Source of the DNA: Nocardioides psychrotolerans
GTDB lineage: Bacteria > Actinomycetota > Actinomycetes > Propionibacteriales > Nocardioidaceae
Direction: 5' to 3'
Length of the DNA stretch: 64,000 bases
Assembly (NCBI RefSeq): GCF_900113685.1
Contig: NZ_FOQG01000008.1
Span: forward strand, 1-64,000
Position 1 is the first letter of the stretch. Each line of letters begins with the position of its first letter. A program made the translations under genes and the position numbers. Positions 26,433 through 40,962 of the stretch are shown here, piece by piece. The notes below the pieces were generated by a model, which saw only the letters and a list, made by a program, of their open reading frames with translations, searched no databases and was not told the origin of the DNA.

Positions 26433-27491
26433 ATGCGCGGACCCGTCCGCCGGCTGCTGCCGGCCCTGCTCGCCCTGCTGCTCGTGGGGGCCCCCGGGCT
26501 GCTCGCCGCACCGGGAGCCGCAGCGGAGCGCCACGCCCCCGCAGTGTCGCCGGTCCGCAGCTCCTCGACCCCACGCAGCCTGGTGCAGCACCTGACGGTC
26601 TCGTGGGACCCCTCGACGCAGCGCAAGGTCTACTCCAAGAACGCCGTCGTCCCGGGCATCGGGGAGCTCGCGCTCATCTGCAAGGGCAACGCGACGATGA
26701 TCCGGCTGCACACCGAGGACCGCGGCCTCGAGACCCAGATGTGGCTGCAGAAGTTCGAGGTGAAGAACGAGCACAACGTGGTCGCGGTGAAGACACCCCG
26801 GATCTACCGCTGGGCCCACGCCCTCGACGACGGCACAGGTGGCACGGGCTACTACGCGGCCGAGGGCCTCAACCAGCGCACGCCCATCGAGAACTACTCC
26901 TCGGGCACCATCAACGGGATCATCAGCCAGCGTCCGGGGCGCAACCTGCCGGGCACGGCATTCGCGCCCAAGCCCGTCACGTCCTTCGAGCTCACGTGGT
27001 TCTGGAACGGATTCCGCCACCCGGCCGACTACCGCTCCTGCCGCATCGACGCCGTCGTCACGACACAGCTCGACACCCGCGCGGGCATCACCTGGCGCGG
27101 CTCGGCCGACGCGGTCGGTCACGACCGCCAGACCACCTCGATCCCCGGCTTCGGCGACCTCACCCTGGAGTGCCGCGACGAGGTCGACCCCACCGGTGCC
27201 GCGCAGACCCTCAGCATCACGCCCGCCGCCCCCGACGCCGACCTCTACGTCGAGCGGGTCACCGGCGAGGGGTGGGTCGAGGACCACGTCGCCACCCGCA
27301 CCTATGCCTGGGGCGAGACGGTGCCGGCGACGCTCGGCCCCGTGCCGATGCCGCGCAACGGGACGTTGCGCCTGCGCCTGCGGGTGGGCGAGGCCGAGCG
27401 CTGGCTGCTGGTGTCGAGCTATGACGTCGTCAACAACCCCGACCCACGGCTCAACGTGTGCGAGGTGGCGGCGGCCCACTACGCGCGGTGA
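26433..27491 (+). CDS. secreted protein, paralogue 2 of a tandem pair
   Basis: 352 residues with a signal peptide (LLPALLALLLVGAPGLLAAP) and the same plan as its neighbour: two modules marked by AVVPGIGELALIC (71-83) and TSIPGFGDLTLEC (235-247), four matching cysteines (83, 203, 247, 343), and shared LETQMWLQKFEVKNEHNVV, PIENYSSG and GIISQRPGR. By eye the two proteins are about half identical. The start lies 4 bp after the previous stop. Its last 41 bases overlap the convergent Nudix gene. Probably arose by tandem duplication; function unknown. Confidence 0.7.
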   Translation: MRGPVRRLLPALLALLLVGAPGLLAAPGAAAERHAPAVSPVRSSSTPRSLVQHLTVSWDPSTQRKVYSKNAVVPGIGELALICKGNATMIRLHTEDRGLETQMWLQKFEVKNEHNVVAVKTPRIYRWAHALDDGTGGTGYYAAEGLNQRTPIENYSSGTINGIISQRPGRNLPGTAFAPKPVTSFELTWFWNGFRHPADYRSCRIDAVVTTQLDTRAGITWRGSADAVGHDRQTTSIPGFGDLTLECRDEVDPTGAAQTLSITPAAPDADLYVERVTGEGWVEDHVATRTYAWGETVPATLGPVPMPRNGTLRLRLRVGEAERWLLVSSYDVVNNPDPRLNVCEVAAAHYAR

Positions 27492-28380
27492 CCGCCTCCC
27501 GTGCGGCGAGGGCGGCGCGCACCAGGGGCACGACCGGCACGGCACCGGACCCGACCTCGGCCAGCGACACCCAGGCCGCGGCGTCGGTGGTGCCGCCCTC
27601 CTCGACCGCGAGGTCGGCGAGGTCGGCACCGTCGGGCAGGGTGGCGCTGAAGACGATCCCGATGGCATGGAACTCCTCGTCCCGCCCCGAGGGGGCGGTC
27701 CCCCGGATCCGCTCGTCGTCGACGGCGAGCACCTCACCGACCACGCAGGTCAGACCGGTCTCCTCCCGCACCTCGCGAAGCACGGCGGCGCGTGGCATCT
27801 CCCCTTGGTCGATCCCACCTCCGGGCAACGCCCACCGCCCGGTGTGGAAGCCGCGCGGGGACACCCGGGTGAGCAACACCGCGTCGTCGCACACCAGCAG
27901 GGCGTAGGCAGCCGTGCGCTGGAGCCGGGCCGGCTCGTGGGCCGCCAGTGCTTCCTTGACCAGTCCCACGGTCGGGATCGTGCCGGCCAGCACGGCGGCG
28001 ACCGGGTGCCAGGCCGCGTCGACGGTCGAGCCGTCGACCTCCACGACGCGCGGGGGCGGCGCGTCGACCGGCACCCACCCGTCGTAGACGATGCGCAGGT
28101 TGTGGGCGTCGGCGCGGCGCCCCTTGCGCCAGGCCTCGGGCTGGTGGAAGGAGAAGGTGTGCGCCGTCGAGCCGATGGTCACCGCGAGCCCGGTCTCCTC
28201 GTAGACCTCGCGCACGACCGCGTGGCGCGGGTCCTCGCCGTGATCGAGCCCGCCACCGGGCAGCGTCCACAGCTCCTCACGGGCTAGGCGCGGCGCCAAC
28301 CGGCTGAGCAGGATCTCGCCGTCACGCAGGATCACCGCATAGGCGGCGACCCGCTGCATCTGCTCCCGCATGGGCGTCAA
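27451..28380 (-). CDS. protein with two Nudix hydrolase domains
   Basis: 309 residues carrying two complete Nudix boxes (GX5EX7REUXEEXGU): GGGLDHGEDPRHAVVREVYE followed by ETGL in domain 1, and GGGIDQGEMPRAAVLREVRE then ETGL in domain 2. Each could hydrolyse a nucleoside-diphosphate-linked substrate. The TTG at 28380 overlaps the plsC stop (TTGA) and has GGGGAG 7 nt upstream, so I prefer it over ATG 28371. Fused double Nudix proteins occur in actinobacteria; substrates here are unknown. Confidence 0.83.
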   Translation of the reverse strand: MTPMREQMQRVAAYAVILRDGEILLSRLAPRLAREELWTLPGGGLDHGEDPRHAVVREVYEETGLAVTIGSTAHTFSFHQPEAWRKGRRADAHNLRIVYDGWVPVDAPPPRVVEVDGSTVDAAWHPVAAVLAGTIPTVGLVKEALAAHEPARLQRTAAYALLVCDDAVLLTRVSPRGFHTGRWALPGGGIDQGEMPRAAVLREVREETGLTCVVGEVLAVDDERIRGTAPSGRDEEFHAIGIVFSATLPDGADLADLAVEEGGTTDAAAWVSLAEVGSGAVPVVPLVRAALAAREAVTARSGPPPPRTR

Positions 28381-29192
28381 TCTACGACTCCCCGGTCCGC
28401 GGCGCCCGGCCCCCAGGTCGGCGACACGGCCGACCGGGGCATTCCGTCCAGCAGGAACGAGGCCTCACGCTCCACCGCGTGCCCGCCCAGGTGTGCGGGA
28501 TACCACGGCGCACGCTCCCCCGGGCGCGGCCGGTGCTCGGGAAGGCGCTGCAACGTCTCGAGCCCCTGGTGCAGCCGACGCCCGAGTTCACGCGTCGACT
28601 CGACGAGGTCCGCGTCCGGCGCCACGTGCATCGGCGCCCCGAACCTCACGTCGACCAGACGCCCGCGGGTCAGGTCCGGCCGGGGCAACGAGTCCTCGAG
28701 GGACCGCTTCTGGGGCCACAGCCGATGGCTGCCCCACAGCCAGACGGGGACCAGGGGCGCGCCGCACTCACGTGCCAGGGCGACCGCGCCGGGCATCAGG
28801 GCCCGGGTCGTGTAGGCCGCAGAGATCCCTCCCTCGGGGAACACGCACACGGCCTCCCCCTCGCCCAGCAGCCGCCGCGCCTGGAGGTACGCCGCCGCTG
28901 GGGCCTGCCGGTCGACGGGGATGTGGCCCATCCGCTCCATCGCGCGCCCGGCGACCGGCGCGTCCCAGATCTCGTGACGGCACATGAAGCGAACCCGTCT
29001 GCCGCTGTCGAGCAGGGAGCGGCCGATGAAGACGAAGTCGGGGAAGGACACGTGGGTGGCCGCCAGCACCACCGGACCCGAGGCCGGGACGTGCTCGTCA
29101 CCCTCCCAGCGCGTGGTGACCTGCAGCGCGCGCAGCGCAACCTTGCCGAGCGCGATCGTGGCGGCGTACCACGGCTCGCGCGTCCCGCTCAC
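28377..29192 (-). CDS. PlsC-family 1-acyl-glycerol-3-phosphate acyltransferase
   Basis: 271 residues of the phospholipid acyltransferase family: the HX4D catalytic motif is HVSFPD (in AATHVSFPDFVFIG), the substrate motif is FPEGGIS, and PVWLWGSHRLWP follows. These membrane-associated enzymes acylate lysophosphatidate or related lipids. The GTG start overlaps the upstream flavoprotein stop (GTGA); the stop overlaps the Nudix TTG. Which acceptor is used cannot be told from sequence; lipid assembly is consistent with the neighbouring isoprenoid reductase. Confidence 0.85.
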   Translation of the reverse strand: MSGTREPWYAATIALGKVALRALQVTTRWEGDEHVPASGPVVLAATHVSFPDFVFIGRSLLDSGRRVRFMCRHEIWDAPVAGRAMERMGHIPVDRQAPAAAYLQARRLLGEGEAVCVFPEGGISAAYTTRALMPGAVALARECGAPLVPVWLWGSHRLWPQKRSLEDSLPRPDLTRGRLVDVRFGAPMHVAPDADLVESTRELGRRLHQGLETLQRLPEHRPRPGERAPWYPAHLGGHAVEREASFLLDGMPRSAVSPTWGPGAADRGVVD

Positions 29193-30436
29193 GTGAACGG
29201 CGGCCGGTGGTCGAGCGCCAGCGAGCGACGACCGGCCCAGCGCCAGACCCGCGCGGAGCGGTCGCGGTCCTCGTCGGTCACCAGGTTGCCCATCCAGCGC
29301 AGCGCCAGCGTCATCAACCAATCGGAGCGCATGCCGGCCGGGCCCAGCGCGGGCAGCAGCCGGGGCACGGTGACGAACCCGGCCAAGCGGCGCGCGACCG
29401 AGAACGACTCGCCGTAGTGCTCGCGCAGCATCGCCGGCCACGACTCGGTGAGGTCGTCGGTCTCGGTCATCATCTGCGCGATGAAGCGCCCGGTCTCGAG
29501 GCCGTAGTCGATGCCCTCCCCGTTGAGCGGGTTGACGCAGCCGGCAGCATCGCCGATGAGTGCCCAGTTGCGGCCGGCGACCCCCGAGACGGCGCCGCCC
29601 ATCGGCAGCAGCGCCGACGTCGGCATCCGCAGCTCGCCCGACAGGCCGAACTCCTCACGACGCTCGTCGGCGTAGAAGGACATCAGGGGCTTGATCGCGA
29701 TGTTCGCAGGACGCTTCGCGGTCGCCAGCGTGCCGACGCCGACGTTGACCTGACCGTCGCCCAACGGGAAGAGCCAGCCGTAGCCGGAGAGGATCCCGCC
29801 GTCCTCGCCGCGCAGCTCCAGGTGCGAGCTGATCCAGGGGTCGTCGGCGCGAGTCGAGTCCATGTAGGCGCGACCGGCCACGCCGTAGACGGTGTCGCGG
29901 TGCCACTCGCGGCCCAGCACCTTGCCTAGCGGTGAGCGGACGCCGTCGGCCACCACGAGCCGGCGGCAGGTGATCTCGACGAGTTCGCCGTCGCGGCCAC
30001 CGCGCTCGAAGACGACAGCAGCAACCCGATCGCCCTCGCGTCGTACGTCGACGGCACGGACGCCGTCGATCGCGGTCGCGCCGGACTTGATCGCGGTGGT
30101 GCGCAGATGGTCGTCGAGCTCCGTGCGGGGCACCGCGCTGCCCCAGGAGGGCAGGTTGCCACCCGGCCACGGCAGCAGCAGGGTCTGGCCGAACCCGTGG
30201 GCGCGCAGGCCCTGGTTGACCGTGTGGGCCCGTAGCCAGTCCTCCAGGCCGAGCTTCATCAGCTCGCCGGTGGCGCGAGGCGTGAGCCCGTCGCCGCAGG
30301 TCTTGTCGCGCGGGAACACCGCCGCGTCGGCCAGCACGACCTCGGCCCCACCCCGGGCTGCCCAGGCTGCTGCGGCCGATCCGGCGGGGCCGGCGCCGAC
30401 GACGAGCACGTCGGTCTGGGCGGATGCGCTGCTCAC
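29189..30436 (-). CDS. geranylgeranyl reductase family FAD-dependent oxidoreductase (MenJ-like)
   Basis: 415 residues with an N-terminal Rossmann dinucleotide fold (VLVVGAGPAGSAAAAWAARG), DKTCGDGLTPRA, a GD motif (NWALIGDAAGCVNPLNGEGI) and the family tail (SVARRLAGFVTVPRLLPALG). Family members reduce double bonds of isoprenoid chains; the mycobacterial homologue MenJ saturates menaquinone. The GTG start 30436 is preceded by a G-run that can serve as ribosome site. Role in menaquinone or other prenyl-lipid saturation is inferred from family. Confidence 0.85.
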   Translation of the reverse strand: MSSASAQTDVLVVGAGPAGSAAAAWAARGGAEVVLADAAVFPRDKTCGDGLTPRATGELMKLGLEDWLRAHTVNQGLRAHGFGQTLLLPWPGGNLPSWGSAVPRTELDDHLRTTAIKSGATAIDGVRAVDVRREGDRVAAVVFERGGRDGELVEITCRRLVVADGVRSPLGKVLGREWHRDTVYGVAGRAYMDSTRADDPWISSHLELRGEDGGILSGYGWLFPLGDGQVNVGVGTLATAKRPANIAIKPLMSFYADERREEFGLSGELRMPTSALLPMGGAVSGVAGRNWALIGDAAGCVNPLNGEGIDYGLETGRFIAQMMTETDDLTESWPAMLREHYGESFSVARRLAGFVTVPRLLPALGPAGMRSDWLMTLALRWMGNLVTDEDRDRSARVWRWAGRRSLALDHRPPFT

Positions 30437-30549
30437 CCCCCGATTGTCCCATTCAGGCGGTAACCGGGATGCATCAGGTCCGCCGAGTCGGCGCGATGTC
30501 GCAGGCGGTCGCAGGCGGCTCTCCCCCGATCCGCACTGGATCTCGACGC

Positions 30550-30587
30550 AGCAAGGCCCGCCCACGCAAGCGTGGGCGGGCCTTGCT
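30550..30587 (-). terminator. rpoC terminator hairpin
   Basis: A perfect 18-bp stem with a 2-base apex, beginning 10 bp after the rpoC stop codon. No U-tract follows on the minus strand, as is common for actinobacterial terminators. Confidence 0.75.
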
Positions 30588-30597
30588 CTGCTCGCGC

Positions 30598-34479
<3,882 letters not shown>

Positions 34480-34531
34480 GATGGCTTTTGTCCTTCGTTT
34501 GAAAGCTAGAAAAAAGGTGCGGACCGAGGGC

Positions 34532-34558
34532 AGGCCGCCCGCCTCAGGCGGGCGGCCT
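34532..34558 (-). terminator. rpoB-rpoC intercistronic hairpin
   Basis: AGGCCGCCCGCC, a 3-nt loop, and GGCGGGCGGCCT form a 12-bp perfect stem starting 6 bp after the rpoB stop. A T6 run occurs only 14 nt later on the minus strand, too far for a classical terminator. Partial termination, pausing or an RNA-processing stem are all possible. Confidence 0.55.
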
Positions 34559-34564
34559 CACACC

Positions 34565-38071
<3,507 letters not shown>

Positions 38072-38171
38072 GAGTTGTCCTTCGACGTGTGGCTCTGAGA
38101 ATGGCGCCGGACCACCACAGGTTCAGCCACCGGGCAGGCTGACGAGTATTTGAGGGCAGGCGCAATGCGCC

Positions 38172-38200
38172 ACCATACAACAAATATGGGCGCACAACAA
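38172..38200 (-). promoter_or_regulatory. candidate rpoB promoter (TTGTTG, 17 bp, TATGGT)
   Basis: Minus-strand -35 TTGTTG (38200-38195), exactly 17 bp, -10 TATGGT (38177-38172). This predicts a leader of about 95 nt before the rpoB TTG. Confidence 0.55.
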
Positions 38201-38236
38201 GACCTGCATGCGCCGAACCGACGAGCGTTGCCGAGG

Positions 38237-38265
38237 ATCATCCGCTGCGCAGCCCGTCAGGTCAA
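38237..38265 (-). promoter_or_regulatory. second candidate rpoB promoter (TTGACC, 17 bp, GATGAT)
   Basis: Minus-strand -35 TTGACC (38265-38260), 17 bp, -10 GATGAT (38242-38237). With the proximal element it would form a tandem promoter, so rpoBC need not depend on read-through from the mce operon. Confidence 0.42.
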
Positions 38266-38312
38266 GCACCGCGGCGGCGCGGTGTGGACGAACGGGAGCT
38301 TCGGCGCCTTGA

Positions 38313-39062
38313 TCAGGCCGCGGCCGGCGTCGTCACGAGACCGTCGAGGAGCCACGTGCCGTCGACGAGACGCATCTGCATCGTCACCTGGTCGCGGAAC
38401 GTGTCCTCCTGCGCAGCGTTGCTCCGGGAGCGGTTGACGAAGAGGAGCACGTCGACTCGACCCTCGCTCGAGCGCACCACCGAGTTGGCGACGACGTTGT
38501 CGACCCGGACGACCGTCTTCGTGCGCGCCGCGTTCTCCTGCAGGAGCGTGAATGTCTCGTCGTAGCTCTTGGCAAAGTCCCTCGTCATGTAGGACTTGGC
38601 CGCCTCGGCGTCCTCGTCCAGCGTCCGGTAGTCGTAGGACAGCACGGGGAACACCGCGGCCTCGGCCGCCGCCAGCGCGGGACCTTCGTCGATCGGCCCC
38701 GGCCGGGTCCAGGCGAAGATGGTGACGCAGACGACGGCGATGGCCACCACGGCCAGGAGCGCGACGAGGGCGATGCGATTGCCCTGACGACCGGCTGGCT
38801 CGTGGGTGGCGGGCAGTGCCCCGACGGTCTCCTGCTCAGGCTCCCCCTCGACCTGTTCCTCCTCCACCTCCTCCTCGGCCAGCGTGGCGTCGTAGGCAGC
38901 CCGACGATCGGGGTCGAGCAGGATCTCGGCAGCCTCGTTGAGCACGCGGAAGCGTCGGTCGCTCGGGTCCAGGTCGGCGATGGAGGACTTCCAGGCCGAG
39001 CGGATCCTCTCGGAGGAGGCGGTCCGGTCGACGTCGAGCAGGTCGTACCAATGCGGACTCAC
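38313..39062 (-). CDS. Mce-associated membrane protein with a degenerate J-like domain
   Basis: 249 residues. The N-terminus (HWYDLLDVDRTASSERIRSA, VLNEAAEILLDPDRRAAYD) follows a DnaJ J-domain but the essential HPD tripeptide is absent (the loop reads SIADLDPSDRRF), so Hsp70 stimulation is unlikely. An acidic linker (EEEVEEEQVEGEPEQE), one membrane helix (IALVALLAVVAIAVVCVTIF) and an extracytoplasmic Mce-associated domain follow (YMTRDFAKSYDETF, VDVLLFVNRSRSNA). ATG overlaps the preceding stop (ATGA). Last gene of the mce operon; such proteins are thought to stabilise Mce complexes. Confidence 0.78.
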   Translation of the reverse strand: MSPHWYDLLDVDRTASSERIRSAWKSSIADLDPSDRRFRVLNEAAEILLDPDRRAAYDATLAEEEVEEEQVEGEPEQETVGALPATHEPAGRQGNRIALVALLAVVAIAVVCVTIFAWTRPGPIDEGPALAAAEAAVFPVLSYDYRTLDEDAEAAKSYMTRDFAKSYDETFTLLQENAARTKTVVRVDNVVANSVVRSSEGRVDVLLFVNRSRSNAAQEDTFRDQVTMQMRLVDGTWLLDGLVTTPAAA

Positions 39063-39691
39063 TGCTGGGGCTCCTCATCCTCGCCGGTCAGCGGCACGAA
39101 GTCGTCGACGAGCCACTCGCCGTCGATCTTCTTCAACGACACCTCGAACCGGAAGGGCAACGAGTCGGTGTCGATGCGCTCCTCCGGGGCCTGCGGGTTG
39201 GGGTAGGAGTTGGTGAAGGAGCCGGCCACCAGGACCTTTGCCGAGTCGGCGTCGATCGCTGATGTGCCGGTGGAGAAGACCTCACCGGTACGGCCGACCC
39301 CGGCCTGGGCCACGGTCTGCTCGGCGAGGGCGGCGTTCTTCTCGAAGTCCGTGGCGAACTTGGGTGTGATGACCTCGGTGACGAGCTCGCGATACTCGGG
39401 CATCGCGTTGTTCTCGTCGAGGAGCTGCGGGCCGTAGTTGTTGAGGCGCAGGACGAACTGCTTGGCCTGCGACATCGCCACCTCGCGCTCGCGGGCCTGC
39501 GAGGTGTCCCCCTTGAAGACCGAGCCGACGCGGTCGCCGAAGGACGCACCCTCCGCCGAGCGGGACCCGGCCAGGTAGACCAGGGACCCCACGCAGCCGA
39601 CGATGACGAGCACCAGAGCGGGAACCAGCGCACGCAGCAGACGCGAGCCCGGAGCTGCGGAGTCGGGTGTGGAAGTCACGCTCGATGTCAC
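39059..39691 (-). CDS. Mce-associated membrane protein
   Basis: 210 residues: short Ser/Thr-rich cytoplasmic tail, one membrane helix (LLRALVPALVLVIVGCVGSL) and an extracytoplasmic Mas-type domain (AMSQAKQFVLRLNNYGPQLL, EYRELVTEVITPKF, GEWLVDDFVPLTG). I placed the start at GTG 39691, which overlaps the mceF stop (GTGA), rather than the longer frame at 39733 that would run 46 bases into mceF. Mce-associated proteins (Mas, OmamA type) help Mce complex stability in mycobacteria; that role here is inferred. Confidence 0.8.
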   Translation of the reverse strand: MTSSVTSTPDSAAPGSRLLRALVPALVLVIVGCVGSLVYLAGSRSAEGASFGDRVGSVFKGDTSQAREREVAMSQAKQFVLRLNNYGPQLLDENNAMPEYRELVTEVITPKFATDFEKNAALAEQTVAQAGVGRTGEVFSTGTSAIDADSAKVLVAGSFTNSYPNPQAPEERIDTDSLPFRFEVSLKKIDGEWLVDDFVPLTGEDEEPQQ

Positions 39692-40962
39692 CCCTGGGGT
39701 GCCATCAGGGGCTGAAGGTACAGCCACTTCCACGACTCCTCTCCCAACGTCGGCGGGGCCACGCTACCGGTCGAGGTCGCAGCACGGGACGCCCGGTCGC
39801 CCCAGGTCAGCTTGCCGGTCTCCTCGTCGTAGGACGCGATGACCGGGGCCACCCGGCTCGGCGCGTTCTGAGAGCCACGCGGGTTGCTCATGGCGGGCGG
39901 CTCGCTGCAGCGAGCTTCCTCGTTCATCGGGCGGTTGCTCCCATCCTGCGGCGGACGGGTGTCGGTGCCCTCATAGCCACGGTGGCACACCGGGGTGTCG
40001 GTGATGATCATCCCGAAGTGCGCGTCGAAGAGGCCGGTGTCCGGCGACTTCGCGACGACGGTGAACCCACCCTCGACGACATAGGGGTAGATGCTGAGGA
40101 CCTGCGCGATGCCCGGCAGGCGCTTGACGACCACCTCACCCGTCGTGACCAGGTTGTTGATCAGGTCACCCAGCTCGACGCGGTTCTGCTCAAGGAAGGT
40201 CCGCAGCTGGGTTGCTGTGGCCGAGCCGGTGTCGATGACCGTGCGCAGGTCACCGTCCGCGCCGGCGAGGGTCTCGCTGAACAGTGCCAGCTGGCTGGCA
40301 AAGGTCCGCAGCGCGCTCTCGGAGGCGAGCTGTCCCCGCAGCACCACGTTGCTGTCCTCGATCAGTCGGTCGGTGACGTCGAAGTTCTGGTTGGCGACCT
40401 CGATGAAGGAGTTGCCCGAGTCGATGATCGTCTCGAGGTCCTCACCCGCGCCTGCGAACGCGTCCCCGAACTCGCTGACCGTGATGCGCAAGGCCTCCTG
40501 GTCGACCGACGAGACCGTGTTGGAGAGGTTGGTCAGCAGCTGGTTGGTGGAGACCGGGGTGCGGGTGTCCGCCTCGTCGATCTCGGAGGCGTCCCGCAGG
40601 AACGGCGCCTCGTCGACGTTGGGCTGGAGCTCGACGTACTGCTCGCCGACGGCCGAGCGGTTGCCCACGATGGCGATCGTGTCAGCAGGGATGGCATCGA
40701 AGGTCTTCTCGACCTCCAGGTGCACGTCGACCCCCTCGTCGGTGAGCACCAGCTCGCCGACCCGGCCGATCTTCACCCCGCGATAGTTGACCTCGGCACC
40801 GGCGAAGATTCCTCCGGACTCGGGGAAGTGCGCGACCACGGTGTAGGTGTCGTCGATGAACAGCCGGTCGAGCTTGGCGTAGCGGGCGCCGACGTAGGTC
40901 ACGCCGAGCAGGGTGATGAGCACGAAGACCAGCAGCTGCAGCTTGGTGCGACGGGTGATCAT
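39688..40962 (-). CDS. mceF: MCE family protein, sixth subunit (MceF position)
   Basis: 424 residues with an N-terminal helix (LQLLVFVLITLLGVTYVGA), an MCE/MlaD domain (about 38-115; YTVVAHFPESGGIFAGAEV, RGVKIGRVGEL), a long helical region, and a Pro/Ser-rich C-terminus with two cysteines. Mce proteins A-F form the hexameric extracytoplasmic tube that conducts lipids to the YrbE permease. Symbol given by order only. Both ends are four-base overlaps with neighbours. Confidence 0.88.
   Translation of the reverse strand: MITRRTKLQLLVFVLITLLGVTYVGARYAKLDRLFIDDTYTVVAHFPESGGIFAGAEVNYRGVKIGRVGELVLTDEGVDVHLEVEKTFDAIPADTIAIVGNRSAVGEQYVELQPNVDEAPFLRDASEIDEADTRTPVSTNQLLTNLSNTVSSVDQEALRITVSEFGDAFAGAGEDLETIIDSGNSFIEVANQNFDVTDRLIEDSNVVLRGQLASESALRTFASQLALFSETLAGADGDLRTVIDTGSATATQLRTFLEQNRVELGDLINNLVTTGEVVVKRLPGIAQVLSIYPYVVEGGFTVVAKSPDTGLFDAHFGMIITDTPVCHRGYEGTDTRPPQDGSNRPMNEEARCSEPPAMSNPRGSQNAPSRVAPVIASYDEETGKLTWGDRASRAATSTGSVAPPTLGEESWKWLYLQPLMAPQG

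Noticed and set aside
39692..39733. GTG 39733 as start of the Mce-associated protein
   Set aside because: It would overlap mceF by 46 bases, whereas GTG 39691 gives the four-base overlap seen throughout the operon.
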